Shown piece after piece: positions 55,204 to 64,000 of a stretch of DNA of 64,000 bases; positions within the stretch are counted from its first letter, which is position 1; each line of letters begins with the position of its first letter. The DNA is from Dyadobacter sp. SG02. GTDB lineage: Bacteria > Bacteroidota > Bacteroidia > Cytophagales > Spirosomataceae. The notes below the pieces were generated by a model. That model saw nothing but the letters and a program-made list of their open reading frames with translations, was not told the DNA's origin and searched no databases. The position numbers and the translations under genes are program-made. The stretch spans positions 211,797 through 275,796 of the forward strand of contig NZ_FNYL01000014.1 of NCBI RefSeq assembly GCF_900109045.1, in the 5' to 3' direction.

Positions 55204-55503
55204 ATGCTTCAAGCCCAGATCTTCATCAGTGCCGACCACTGGAAAGACGAAATACCGCTATTTGAATACATTATGCAGTTTTTGGTCAAACAAAAAGTGC
55301 AGGGAGCGACAGTATACCGCGGCCGACTCGGCTTCGACGGCAAACATCTGAGCCGCCCCAACGACCTGTTCAGTTTCGACGAAACGCCCATGGTCATTTC
55401 CTTCATAGACGAGGAAGAAAAAGTTAAATCCGCATTGACATTGCTTCGGAAAGAGGTGAAAAGCGGGTTTATAGTCACCAACCATGTAGACAAGTGGACT
55501 TAA
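55204..55503 (+). CDS. DUF190-family protein inside an RND operon
   Basis: A 99-residue cytoplasmic protein. KQKVQGATVYRGRLGFDGKH and the following PMVISFIDEEEKVKSALTLL match DUF190, a family with a PII-like ferredoxin fold that in other genomes sits beside CrcB fluoride channels and transporters. A regulatory role, with a trimer sensing a small ligand and contacting a transporter, is plausible but unproven. It begins 12 bases after the adaptor stop and ends one base before the pump ATG, so it is translated with the metal pump. Confidence 0.85.
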   Translation: MLQAQIFISADHWKDEIPLFEYIMQFLVKQKVQGATVYRGRLGFDGKHLSRPNDLFSFDETPMVISFIDEEEKVKSALTLLRKEVKSGFIVTNHVDKWT

Positions 55504-55504
55504 A

Positions 55505-58500
55505 ATGATCAAGAACCTGCTTTTTTTCAGCCTTCGCAACCGGTGGGTCGTGATCGCTGTGAGCGTAGTGCTGATGGGCGTCGGATACTGGTGCTTCACA
55601 CAGCTCAAAATAGAGGCTTACCCCGATATTGCCGATACTAATGTGATTGTCGTGGCCCAATACCCCGGCCGCGCAGCCGAGGAAGTGGAGCAACAGGTTA
55701 CCGTTCCCATCGAAAGGGCCCTGCAAAACACCCCGAATGTGCTCGACAGACGTAGCCGGACGATCTTTGGGCTATCCGTAGTCCAGCTGACGTTTAAAGA
55801 CGGTACAGACGATTATTTCGCCCGTCAGCAAGTTACCGAACGGCTAGCCTCGGCTGAGCTGCCGGATGGCGTTGCACCCGAACTTGCGCCGTTATCAACT
55901 GCTGTCGGTGAAATCCTCCGTTACGTCGTGGAAGCACCGTCGAGTTACAGCCCTACCCAGCTCCGCGATTTGCAGGACTGGGTGATCAAACCTGCATTGC
56001 TGCAAGTGCCGGGCATTGCCGATGTGACCACTTTTGGCGGCCCATTGAAACAATTCCACATCATTACCTCGCCCGAGAAACTGGTGAAATACGGCCTGTC
56101 GATGCAGAATGTGATCGACGCCATCAATGCCAATAACCAGAATACCGGCGGGAACGTGATCGCGCGCGGCGGCCAGGGTTTCGCGATCCGTGGGCTCGGC
56201 GCCATTAAGAATGAGCAGGATATTCAGAATATTGTGTTGAAATCAGACAATGGGGTGCCTGTTTTTGTGCGGGATGTCGCCACTGTCGAGATCACTCCTC
56301 CTCCGCCAAGCGGGGTGATGGGCTACACCATTACCGCTGATAAAGTGGACGTTAGCAGTGGCGTGGAGGGTATTATCCTGCTCCGCCGCTACGAAAACCC
56401 GAGCGAGGTTTTGAAAGTGTTAAAAGAAAGGATCGCCGACCTCGAAGCCAGCGAACTACCCGAAGGCGTGCACCTGAAACCGCTCTACGACCGCAGCTTC
56501 CTGATCGACCACTCTTTGGAAACCGTGGCACACACGCTGTTTGAGGGGATTTCGATTGTGGTAATCCTGCTGATCTTCTTCCTGGGTAGCATCCGCAGCG
56601 CATTGGTGGTGGCGCTTACCATTCCGTTCTCGCTGCTGTTTGCGTTTATATTAATGCGTTTAACCGGCATTCCGGCGAACCTGCTTTCCCTTGGGGCGAT
56701 CGACTTCGGTATCATCGTCGACGGCGCGTGCGTCATGGCCGAGCATTTGATCCGCAAATACCGTACAGCCAGCCCCGAGGAAAAACAGCAAGGCATTGTC
56801 AAAATCACGTTGCTGTCCGCACAGGAAGTAGGCCGTGAGATCTTCTTCTCGGTAACCATCATCATCCTCGCGTACATGCCCATCCTGCTCATGACGCGCG
56901 TAGAAGGCAAGCTCTTCTCCCCCATGGCGTTAACGCTCGCGTTCGCGGTGATCGGATCGATGCTGGCCGCATTGACGTTCATTCCCGTACTCATTTCATT
57001 TGCCTACAAAAAAGCATTGGCCGATCCCGACAAACCGATGAAGGAGCATAAGAATTTTGTACTGGATTTTCTTACAAAGTCTTATTCCAATGCATTGAAA
57101 GGCTTTTTGAAAAACTATAAGGCCACTGTGCTCGTAGGTTTCGCCGTCGTTACTGTCCTGGTTTTGTTTGGCATAAAACTCGGTACCGAATTTCTGCCGA
57201 CTCTCGACGAGGGCTCCATTTTCTTGCGCGGCAACTTCCCCGCGGGCATTACGATCCAGGAAAACGCGAGTTATGCCCCCAAAATCCGGAAGATCATCGC
57301 CAAATACCCACAAATATCGTTCGTAATCACGCAAACCGGTCGTAACGACGACGGTACCGACCCATTCCCCGCCAACCGTAACGAAATCCTCGTTGGTTTG
57401 AAAGATTATGACCTGTGGAGCCATACCATTACCAAAAAGGAGCTGGTTGAAAAAATCAAAGCAGATTTGCAGGCACAGCTTCCGGCCGTGGCATTCTCGT
57501 CCGGCCAGCCTATTATCGACCAGGTAATGGAAATTGTGACCGGCAGCGCGGCAGATCTGGCAGTATCCGTGGTGGGCGACGATTTGAATATGATGCGCAA
57601 AAAAGCCGAAGCCATTGCCAAAATCGTGAAAGCCACGCCCGGCGCGGACAATGTCAATATCGAGCAGGAAGGTCCTCAGGAACAATTAGCTATCAATATC
57701 AATCGTCAGGCAGCCGCCCGCTTTGGTATCAATGTGGCCGACATTCAGAACATGATCGAAGCGGCTATCGGCGGCAAGACCATTTCGACGCTTTACGATG
57801 GTACCAAGCGTTACGACATCGTCATCCGTTTTCTGCCCAAATACCGCAACTCGATCGACGCGATCAAGAGTGTGCAGGTGCCGTCGCTCACAGGCGCGCT
57901 CATACCTATGAGCCAGCTGGCCGATATTCATTTTATTGAAGGTCAGACGAATATCTATCGTTATGGCAGCAAACGCATGGTGACCGTCCGCACCAACATC
58001 CGCGGCCGCGACCAGGGCGGCTTTGTGAAGGAATTGCAGAAAAAACTCAATGCACAGGTGCACGTGCCAAAAGGTTACAGCATCATTTACGGCGGGCAAT
58101 ACGAAAACCTCGAACGCGCCGGTAAACAGCTGGCATTCACCATTCCGCTTACCATTGTGATGGTCTTCCTGTTCCTCTTTATGTTGTTCAAAAACCTCCC
58201 GCACACGATGGTAACGATGAGCTGCATTCTTTTTGCGCTAGGGGGCGGTATTGTGGCGTTGCTCATGCGTGGGTACTACTTCAACGTCTCGGCCGGAGTG
58301 GGTTTCGTGAGCATATTCGGTATTTCCGTGATGGCAGGCGTGTTGCTCGTTTCCGCATTGAACCGGACGGTACAGGCCAATGAAAACGACCTTGAAACCC
58401 ATGTACTCGAAGCATCTTCGGAACAGCTGCGGGCAATGTTGTCTATCCTGGTGGTGGCCATTATCGGTCTGGTACCAGCGGCTATTTCCTCGGGCATCGG

Positions 58501-58651
58501 CTCCGACGTGCAACGCCCGCTCGCAACGGTGATTATCGGTGGGTTAACAAGCACATTGCTCTTCGCACCGATCCTCATTCCGCCGCTGTATTTGTGGAGT
58601 GAAAAAAGGCGCAAACCGGAGAAGCCGAGGGAGGTCTTGGAATTGGAATAG
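55505..58651 (+). CDS. CzcA-type heavy-metal RND efflux pump
   Basis: A 1048-residue inner-membrane pump. It has the HME-RND hallmarks: MIKNLLFFSLRNRWVVIAV start, QYPGRAAEEVEQQVTVPIER, two large periplasmic loops and 12 membrane helices. The fourth helix carries DFGIIVDGACVMAEH, with the aspartate, aspartate and glutamate spacing (6 and 7) of the CzcA proton relay, which favours divalent cations such as Co, Zn, Cd or Ni over Cu/Ag. It uses the proton gradient to expel metal through the adaptor and TolC-like protein of the same operon. Confidence 0.94.
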   Translation: MIKNLLFFSLRNRWVVIAVSVVLMGVGYWCFTQLKIEAYPDIADTNVIVVAQYPGRAAEEVEQQVTVPIERALQNTPNVLDRRSRTIFGLSVVQLTFKDGTDDYFARQQVTERLASAELPDGVAPELAPLSTAVGEILRYVVEAPSSYSPTQLRDLQDWVIKPALLQVPGIADVTTFGGPLKQFHIITSPEKLVKYGLSMQNVIDAINANNQNTGGNVIARGGQGFAIRGLGAIKNEQDIQNIVLKSDNGVPVFVRDVATVEITPPPPSGVMGYTITADKVDVSSGVEGIILLRRYENPSEVLKVLKERIADLEASELPEGVHLKPLYDRSFLIDHSLETVAHTLFEGISIVVILLIFFLGSIRSALVVALTIPFSLLFAFILMRLTGIPANLLSLGAIDFGIIVDGACVMAEHLIRKYRTASPEEKQQGIVKITLLSAQEVGREIFFSVTIIILAYMPILLMTRVEGKLFSPMALTLAFAVIGSMLAALTFIPVLISFAYKKALADPDKPMKEHKNFVLDFLTKSYSNALKGFLKNYKATVLVGFAVVTVLVLFGIKLGTEFLPTLDEGSIFLRGNFPAGITIQENASYAPKIRKIIAKYPQISFVITQTGRNDDGTDPFPANRNEILVGLKDYDLWSHTITKKELVEKIKADLQAQLPAVAFSSGQPIIDQVMEIVTGSAADLAVSVVGDDLNMMRKKAEAIAKIVKATPGADNVNIEQEGPQEQLAININRQAAARFGINVADIQNMIEAAIGGKTISTLYDGTKRYDIVIRFLPKYRNSIDAIKSVQVPSLTGALIPMSQLADIHFIEGQTNIYRYGSKRMVTVRTNIRGRDQGGFVKELQKKLNAQVHVPKGYSIIYGGQYENLERAGKQLAFTIPLTIVMVFLFLFMLFKNLPHTMVTMSCILFALGGGIVALLMRGYYFNVSAGVGFVSIFGISVMAGVLLVSALNRTVQANENDLETHVLEASSEQLRAMLSILVVAIIGLVPAAISSGIGSDVQRPLATVIIGGLTSTLLFAPILIPPLYLWSEKRRKPEKPREVLELE

Positions 58652-58673
58652 GGGTTTGAAAGATGTATTTTTG
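58643..58673 (+). promoter_or_regulatory. Predicted promoter of the DUF5618 gene
   Basis: TTGG at 58643-58646, 19 bases, then TATTTTTG at 58666-58673, an exact TAnnTTTG. It overlaps the end of the pump gene and places initiation near 58680, favouring the ATG at 58702. Confidence 0.5.
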
Positions 58674-58701
58674 TTTTATTCCAAACATAAAACACATCAC
58701 T

Positions 58702-59088
58702 ATGACAGACACAAACACTGTTCTCGAAGCCAGGCGCTATTTAGACAATGCCAGAAACATTTTAAAAGAAAAGGCCGTCAAGGAGAATGATCGTTATACC
58801 GATCGAAAGTATGTCAAACTGGCTGGTCACGCTGCATACACTGGCGTGCTGGTCGCGCTGGATGGCTTCTTTGGAATCACAACCAAGAAACGCAAGGATG
58901 TTAGCTGGTACAGAGAGCAACTCGCTTCAATTGACAAAAAAGTGTTGGGCAATTTTGTGGACGCATACGAACTGCTGCATTTGTACATGGGCTACGATGG
59001 TACACAGAACGCCATAGTCGCTCAGCAGGGCCTCAAACGCGCCGACGAAATCATCCACTGGGTAGAGCAGCGCACCGCCAATTGCTAA
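58702..59088 (+). CDS. DUF5618-like protein
   Basis: A 128-residue helical protein: TVLEARRYLDNARNILKEKA, RYTDRKYVKLAGHAAYTGVL, VALDGFFGITTKKRKDVSWY, and a C-terminal GLKRADEIIHWVEQRTANC. It resembles the small Bacteroidota family DUF5618, whose members are often found near toxin-antitoxin or transfer genes; function unknown. No such genes lie beside it here. The start at 58702 follows the predicted promoter. Confidence 0.7.
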   Translation: MTDTNTVLEARRYLDNARNILKEKAVKENDRYTDRKYVKLAGHAAYTGVLVALDGFFGITTKKRKDVSWYREQLASIDKKVLGNFVDAYELLHLYMGYDGTQNAIVAQQGLKRADEIIHWVEQRTANC

Positions 59089-59112
59089 CTTTCACATCGC
59101 CGATAAAAAAAT

Positions 59113-59142
59113 GAAGCCGGGCCCAGCGATGGGTCCGGCTTC
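59113..59142. terminator. Hairpin terminator
   Basis: GAAGCCGGGCCCA (59113-59125) pairs with TGGGTCCGGCTTC (59130-59142) with one G-T pair and a 4-base loop. An A-run precedes it, so it would terminate best in the minus direction; it also follows the DUF5618 stop by 24 bases. Confidence 0.6.
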
Positions 59143-59283
59143 GTTGTTATCATGCATTGTATTTCAGCCTTATAATAATTATCCAGTGGAAAAAATGGCT
59201 GTTTTTAGCTAAATTTCCTAAGCTGTATGTCCTTAGCGGAACTCGGCGAACTCAACTATACACCTTAAACTATCCATCCATCC

Positions 59284-59922
59284 ATGCAGCTGAAACTCTA
59301 CGTCCTCTCTCTATTCATGATTTCCAGCCAAATAGCCGACGCGCAATCGTCGGATTCCATCCCCGGAGAATATCATCTGCAAGGCGTAATGGAAACCGCC
59401 TCCGCTATCCTGCTCAAACCCGACAGCACATTCGAACTTTACTTCTCCTACGGGGCCATGGACCGCAACGGGCACGGCAAATGGCAGTTTCAGAATGGAA
59501 AGATCGTGCTGAACAGCCGCCCGAAACCCGAGCGTGATTTCGCGCTCGTGGCGAGCAAAACTGCTTCCGATGATTTCACTACGGTTAAGATCGTCGACAG
59601 TAATGCACAGGTCCTGCCTTTTTTCGAGACGCTTATCAAAACCGCCGGAGGTGAAAAATATGGCAAAATGAACCAGGAAGGCGTATTTCAAATACCCAAA
59701 ACCAAAACGACCGGTATCGACCTGTTCTTCACGCTGGCGCCGGAACGTTACACTTCATTTCCTGTGCAGTCCGACGATAACTACTTCGAATTCCGTATCG
59801 AGCCATGGATCATTGAAATTTTCGTCGAAAATGTCATCCTCAAACCCGGTGAAAACGGCGCTCTTACAGGCGAACACCCGCTCCTGAAAGGCGACGCATT
59901 CTCGTACGAGAAAATGAAGTGA
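59284..59922 (+). CDS. Exported hypothetical protein
   Basis: A 212-residue protein with a signal peptide (MQLKLYVLSLFMISSQIADA, cleaved before QSSDS). The mature part is beta-rich: IPGEYHLQGVMETASAILLK, STFELYFSYGAMDRNGHGKW and FEFRIEPWIIEIFVENVIL. The GxW-x-F-x-NGKIVL plan hints at a lipocalin-like beta barrel, but I recognise no named family. Its TGA stop abuts the stop of the convergent oxidoreductase gene without a gap. Confidence 0.7.
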   Translation: MQLKLYVLSLFMISSQIADAQSSDSIPGEYHLQGVMETASAILLKPDSTFELYFSYGAMDRNGHGKWQFQNGKIVLNSRPKPERDFALVASKTASDDFTTVKIVDSNAQVLPFFETLIKTAGGEKYGKMNQEGVFQIPKTKTTGIDLFFTLAPERYTSFPVQSDDNYFEFRIEPWIIEIFVENVILKPGENGALTGEHPLLKGDAFSYEKMK

Positions 59923-60606
59923 TCACACGTACTGCCTGTCTCCGACCAGGTTAATATCCTCTACTTCGAGGATATTTTTGTCGTACCCGTATTTCGTGAC
60001 ATGGATCATTGCCTTGCCCACTTGCGTGAGCGTCGACGCGCCGTTGGGGAAAATCGCTTTTACGACCGGGTACAGCCACCCGAGGAGCTTATACAGCGTA
60101 GGCAGGTTTTTCTGCCCTTTGGTCGCCTTCATCATACCCGGGCGAAATGCAAACACCTGATCAAAAGGCAGTTTACGCAAATCATTTTCCGTTTTACCCT
60201 TCACCCTTGCCCACATGAGGCTGCCCTTTTCGGTGCTGTCGGTACTGGCGCCTGAAACGTAGCAAAACGTCATATCCGGGTTCTGGCGGCTGAGCACTTC
60301 GGCCACGTGCATCGTCAGGTCGTAGGTAATGCGCCGGTACTCAGGCTCTTTCATCCCAACCGAAGATACCCCAAGGCAGAAATAGCACGCATTGTAGCCC
60401 TTCAACTGGTTTTCTATCGGTGAAACATCGTGAAAATCCTTGTGAACGATCTCTTTGAGCTTTGGATGGGTCATTCCGAGCGGGCGCCGGTTGATCATGA
60501 GCACCGACTCCACGTCCGGATTTTCCAGACATTCGAGCAGTACACCCTCTCCTACCATTCCTGTCGTTCCTGTAACGATTGCCTTTATTTTTCCTTCAAC
60601 GGCCAT
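59923..60606 (-). CDS. NAD(P)H-binding Rossmann oxidoreductase (HTATIP2-like)
   Basis: A 227-residue atypical short-chain dehydrogenase. KAIVTGTTGMVGEGVLLECL is the nucleotide-binding glycine motif; YFCLGVSSVGMKEPEYRRIT and FCYVSGASTDSTEKGSLMWA follow, with VKGKTENDLRKLPFDQVFAF giving the lysine-containing segment and FRPGMM. This group resembles human HTATIP2/TIP30 and bacterial NmrA-like proteins. The substrate is unknown. The ATG at 60606 gives a normal start. Confidence 0.85.
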   Translation of the reverse strand: MAVEGKIKAIVTGTTGMVGEGVLLECLENPDVESVLMINRRPLGMTHPKLKEIVHKDFHDVSPIENQLKGYNACYFCLGVSSVGMKEPEYRRITYDLTMHVAEVLSRQNPDMTFCYVSGASTDSTEKGSLMWARVKGKTENDLRKLPFDQVFAFRPGMMKATKGQKNLPTLYKLLGWLYPVVKAIFPNGASTLTQVGKAMIHVTKYGYDKNILEVEDINLVGDRQYV

Positions 60607-60664
60607 AGTTTGTTTGGATTTGAAATGCTGTTAATGCCGCAAGATAAGGATATTTTAAAGTCGG

Positions 60665-61510
60665 CTAGGCGTCAAAATTCGTGGAAACGGACACTGATTT
60701 CCAGTTTTCCAGTTCCGCTGCGAAAGTGGCGATCTTGGATTGTGCCATACCGAACGCATCCTCGCCCAATACCAGGTGCAACGGCGGGTTGGCCTCGCCT
60801 GCAATGCGGATCATCGCATCGGCTGCTTTGGCCGGGTCCCCCGGTTGCTGGCCGTTGATCTGCTGCTGGTGCAATGCTTCCGAGTCGCGCACCTTCTGGT
60901 AATCGGCAATGCCGTTTTTCGGGGTTACAAATGAGCCTGCGGTAAGAAAGTCCGTGCGGAAATAGCCCGGTTCAACGATGGTAACTTTCACCCCGAAATC
61001 CGCGACTTCCGCGGCCAGTGACTCCGACAGGCCATTGACGGCAAATTTGGTGGCGCAATAGATCCCGAAGCCCGGAAACCCGCCCGTAATGCCGGCAATC
61101 GATGAAATGTTGAGGATATGCCCGGACTGTTGTGCACGAAAATGCGGCATGACCGCACGGATCACATTCAAGGTGCCAAACACATTGACATCGAAATTAC
61201 CGCGCGACTCGGCATCCGAAAGCTCTTCAAGGCTTCCTGCAAGCCCGTAGCCCGCATTATTCACGACCACGTCTATACGGCCGAATGCGGCCAATGTCTC
61301 AGCGACTGCATTGCCCACGCTCTGCTCGTCGGTAAGTGACACGCTCAGCGGCAAAAAATGTTCCCCTGTACTCCCCACAGCAGTTTTCAGTTCATCGATC
61401 GAACGTGATGTGGCGGCCACGGCGAAGCCATTGGCCAATAATTTTTGCACGAGTGCCAGTCCCAGGCCTTTGGAGGCGCCGGTAACAAACCATACTTTTC
61501 TGTTTTCCAT
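60665..61510 (-). CDS. Short-chain dehydrogenase/reductase
   Basis: A 281-residue classical SDR. It has the cofactor motif VTGASKGLGLALVQKLLANG with an arginine (TSRS) that favours NADP, the NNAGYG motif, the catalytic serine in NISSIAG and the YCATK motif with Tyr and Lys. The subgroup resembles YdfG-like/17-beta-type oxidoreductases common near AraC regulators. The start is the ATG at 61510 (MENRKVWFVTGASKG); a longer frame lacks an SDR-like start. The disrupted AraC regulator lies just upstream on the same strand and probably controlled it. Confidence 0.92.
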   Translation of the reverse strand: MENRKVWFVTGASKGLGLALVQKLLANGFAVAATSRSIDELKTAVGSTGEHFLPLSVSLTDEQSVGNAVAETLAAFGRIDVVVNNAGYGLAGSLEELSDAESRGNFDVNVFGTLNVIRAVMPHFRAQQSGHILNISSIAGITGGFPGFGIYCATKFAVNGLSESLAAEVADFGVKVTIVEPGYFRTDFLTAGSFVTPKNGIADYQKVRDSEALHQQQINGQQPGDPAKAADAMIRIAGEANPPLHLVLGEDAFGMAQSKIATFAAELENWKSVSVSTNFDA

Positions 61511-61598
61511 TGTTCTTTGTTGATTGTTTTGAACATGACAAAGGTAAAATGGTGGCCGCGCCCCGGCATTGCGCGGTTCAAACAGATACTTGCAAAAT

Positions 61599-62364
61599 TC
61601 AAACAATACGGAATGCGGAGGGCGTCTGGGTGGTCTGCTTCTTGAAAAAGTTGTTGAAATGCGAGGGTTCTTCGAAGCCGAGGCAGTAGCTGATCTCCGA
61701 AATATTCCAGTTGGTATGCCGTAAAAGTGCCTTCGCTTCGGTCGTAATGCGTTCTGCAATGTGCGTCGTCGTCGTTTTGCCTGTTGTTTCGCGGATCGCG
61801 CGGTTCAAATGGTTCACGTGTACCGAAAGATGCTGCGCGAAATCGTTGGCGGAACGCAATACAAACCGCTGCGACGGCGCCTCGATCGGAAACTGCCGTT
61901 CGAGCAGGTCGGTGAACACGGCCGTGATCCGCGAGTTTGCATTGGGATGCTGGTACAATGTCTCGCTCGGTTGCATTTTCAGTGCGTAATGGGCCAGCTC
62001 GGTCACATAATTCCGCAGCAAATCATATTTAAACGGATAATCGGAAGCGATTTCATCCAGCATTTTCTCAAAAATCTGACTTACGTGGCTGTCCTGGGCG
62101 TCGTTCAGGATGTAGGACGGCTTTCCGCCCACCGCAAACATGGGCAGATCGGCCACATTACCTCGCAGTTTTTCGGAGAAAAACCCCTCTTTGAAAATGC
62201 AGAAATACCCGGTAACCGTGTCGCAGGCCGCTTCCCAGGTATAAGGCACCGTCGGGTTGAAGAACATCAGCGCTGTCCCGTCGAGTTCGAGGCTTTTATC
62301 GGCGTAATGATACAGGTTTTTGCCCCTTATCAGCGCGATCTTGTAAAAATCCCTGCGGCTATAA
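61599..62364 (-). pseudogene. AraC-family regulator truncated by an IS insertion
   Basis: The minus-strand frame ending at 61599 encodes a C-terminal AraC domain (HIAERITTEAKALLRHTNWN; ISEISYCLGFEEPSHFNNFF). It is open back to 62364, with SRRDFYKIALIRGKNLYHYA ahead of the ATG at 62267, so the gene once started further upstream. At 62365 the IS terminal repeat begins. About 30-40 N-terminal residues, by comparison with family length, are therefore missing from this locus. A shortened protein from 62267 might still be made. Confidence 0.88.
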
Positions 62365-64000
62365 GTGGCTGTTGCACAACACTACTGCTTGATTTGAGCT
62401 TTGACTTGCCTTTCAAGATATCGATAGTAGAACCGCTCTTGCCAACCTAAAGTAGCATAGGTGGGAGTAAATGATCTCATCTATGCTTTTTTTCGTGGAA
62501 TCGGTCGCGCTTGGCGACAGCCCGGCCTTGTATTTTAGCAATTTCTTCAAGTTGTAGGCGATGGCGGCCATAATCATACATTTATTTGCCTGCTCAATGC
62601 CTTTTGCATTTATTCTACCCATGCCAGTATAATTGATTAGTGAACCAATTACCGGCTCGACAGTGCTGGAACGAAGCTTTTTATAGGTCTTGGCTCTATC
62701 GCTGCTCATTCTTTGGTACATCTGATCGTACAATGGCTTATCAAGTGAGTGCTTGATCCTTCTCGTCCCCATATAGTTCAGACACGTACTTTTTATTGGG
62801 CAGTTCATACAGTCTGCTGGATTGGTTCGGTAAATCTTTCTCTGGAGCTTCCTGTTTTTAGCAAGTTTTTCATAGCATCTAAATGTGGCATGCACTCCCT
62901 TTTTGCAGGTATATCGGTCATTCCCAATATCATAAGTAAATCCCTCTTCTTGCCTGTCTTTTTTGTAACTGGCAGTATTGGGAATGTAACCTTCGATGTT
63001 ATGCTCAGCCAGAGACCGCATAGCATCTCCACTGCTGTAACCAGTATCTGCTAGTATTTCGTTGACTTGAATATTATGCTCCTGCATATTCTCGACAATT
63101 TTTTCGAGTATTTTGGGAAGGCTGACATTGTCAGCAGCATTACCCGGAAAAGCACCGATATAGGTAATAAGATGGCTAGCTGTATCAACACTGACCTGGC
63201 TGCGATAATACAGGTTCATTGGCTTTCCCGGCTTCATTGTTATTCGCGCATCCGGATCCGAAGGGCTAACGTGGCTCTCATTTGATGCAGGAACCCTTTT
63301 AGTCCCAGTAGTTTTATCGTTGCAAATTGGCTTTTCCAGCGCTGCAACATCTTTATCAACGTTGTCAGCTAATTCCTGAACGTATACGTTGGCATCGGCC
63401 ATGACCTGTTTTTCAACCATCTTACTGATAGAAGCATTTGCACGCACGAGTGCACTGTCAATAGCCTGACGTTTTCCGGAGATCAAACCATGGTCTACAC
63501 ATAGCTTCAACACCTGTTTAAACAATGTAATGAACTGGTCTTCTCCATAAAGTTTGCGCGTACGACTGAGCGTTGAGTGCCAGGGGAATTCTTCATCTAA
63601 GTCATATCCCAGGAAGAACAAAATATCCATCCGCATTCGCGACGTGCGTATTATCCGCCTATCACTGGTAAGATTTTCAAGATATCCCACTAGCATCAGT
63701 TTCATAAACACGACCGGATCGATACTCTTTTGGCCTTCACTTCCATAATAGTCAGCCGTGCTCTTGTATAAGAAACGAAGATCAAGTATTTGGCTTAACT
63801 GGCGGTAGAAATTATCAGCCGGGACATACTCTGAAAGCTGAAAGTTGATGAACAAACGTTCCTGTTGAATCTTTTTTCCTTGCATGTACTGAAGTTAACC
63901 AAAATCGAGGTTTTAGCCAACACCTCCCAACCCCTTAATCTGGGTTTTGCAACATAGAAATCCAAGTGGGTTTAATCCTCATGAGTTGTGCAACAGTCAC
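62365..64000 (-). mobile_element. IS1182-like insertion sequence
   Basis: Left end GTGGCTGTTGCACAAC (62365-62380) and the complement of the right end GTGACTGTTGCACAAC (63985-64000) match at 15 of 16 positions, so both terminal inverted repeats are present and the element is about 1,636 bases long. It holds one intact transposase gene. The right end coincides with the last base of the window, so a target duplication cannot be checked. It interrupts an AraC gene. Confidence 0.9.
62413..63885 (-). CDS. IS1182-family-like transposase
   Basis: A 490-residue DDE transposase. The N-terminal DUF772-type region (PVVFMKLMLVGYLENLTSDR; EEFPWHSTLSRTRKLYGE) is followed by the catalytic core: first aspartate in AIDSALVRANAS, second in EILADTGYSSGDAMRS, and the glutamate in RSSTVEPVIGSL. 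A cysteine-rich stretch (NPADCMNCPIKSTC) lies before the last motif, typical of IS1182-type enzymes. The frame is intact, so the element is probably still active. Confidence 0.93.
   Translation of the reverse strand: MQGKKIQQERLFINFQLSEYVPADNFYRQLSQILDLRFLYKSTADYYGSEGQKSIDPVVFMKLMLVGYLENLTSDRRIIRTSRMRMDILFFLGYDLDEEFPWHSTLSRTRKLYGEDQFITLFKQVLKLCVDHGLISGKRQAIDSALVRANASISKMVEKQVMADANVYVQELADNVDKDVAALEKPICNDKTTGTKRVPASNESHVSPSDPDARITMKPGKPMNLYYRSQVSVDTASHLITYIGAFPGNAADNVSLPKILEKIVENMQEHNIQVNEILADTGYSSGDAMRSLAEHNIEGYIPNTASYKKDRQEEGFTYDIGNDRYTCKKGVHATFRCYEKLAKNRKLQRKIYRTNPADCMNCPIKSTCLNYMGTRRIKHSLDKPLYDQMYQRMSSDRAKTYKKLRSSTVEPVIGSLINYTGMGRINAKGIEQANKCMIMAAIAYNLKKLLKYKAGLSPSATDSTKKSIDEIIYSHLCYFRLARAVLLSIS

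Overview
The window looks like a chromosomal segment of a Bacteroidota bacterium, most likely a Cytophagales member close to Dyadobacter/Spirosomataceae. This is inferred from two SusC/SusD pairs, a FecI/FecR cascade feeding a SusC with an STN domain, DUF2147, DUF5618 and WYL/DinB genes, and several promoters of the Bacteroidota type (-7 element TAnnTTTG). No rRNA, tRNA or CRISPR array was recognised. Coding DNA is moderately GC-rich and is interrupted by a few strikingly AT-rich islands.

Layout. 1-8.7 kb: 3' part of an NAD(P)-binding protein, then several SRPBCC (START-fold) proteins (one broken by a frameshift), an OprP-type porin, Tex, a ThuA-domain protein and an AraC regulator. 8.7-20 kb: housekeeping and redox genes (RsmB-like rRNA methyltransferase, GAF histidine kinase, luciferase-like monooxygenase, WYL regulator with DinB protein, FMN reductase, O-acetylhomoserine sulfhydrylase MetY, S9 lipoprotein peptidase). 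20.3-23.2 kb: polA. 23.4-28.3 kb: a SusC/SusD pair on the minus strand. 28.8-29.8 kb: a mini-LuxR regulator and a lipoprotein with a cysteine-rich tail. 29.9-43.6 kb: a plus-strand block for carbohydrate/sugar-acid use: DUF1080-PA14 protein, sorbosone-dehydrogenase-like/cupredoxin fusion, FecI, FecR, SusC (STN), SusD, exported RraA-like protein and a Tat-exported enolase-superfamily enzyme. 43.7-52.7 kb: CPA2 antiporter, then a signalling locus in which a transporter-like/HEAT/cyclic-nucleotide-binding fusion converges on a minus-strand operon of histidine kinase, response regulator, response regulator-adenylate cyclase and HD protein. 52.9-58.7 kb: a CzcCBA-type heavy-metal RND operon with an embedded DUF190 gene. 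58.7-64 kb: small accessory genes, SDR oxidoreductases, and an AraC gene cut by an IS1182-like element whose right end coincides with the window end.

Non-coding structure. Gaps between convergent genes repeatedly hold hairpin clusters (3985-4019, 8683-8759, 17341-17718, 23266-23388). The most elaborate is 17341-17718: octamer tandem arrays in opposite orientation enclose four short hairpins with related tails. Shorter heptamer/octamer arrays recur at 8090-8170 and 39497-39590. AT-rich islands sharing an ATACTTTT-type word, including an identical 18-mer at two loci 14 kb apart, occur at 408-800, 19920-20250 and 34489-34580, and a similar patch lies inside the coding sequence at 48115-48310.

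The best candidates for undescribed biology are the cyclic-nucleotide signalling locus (46.0-52.7 kb), the composite inverted repeat (17.3-17.7 kb), the AT-rich island family, and the cysteine-rich-tail lipoprotein with its adjacent mini-regulator.
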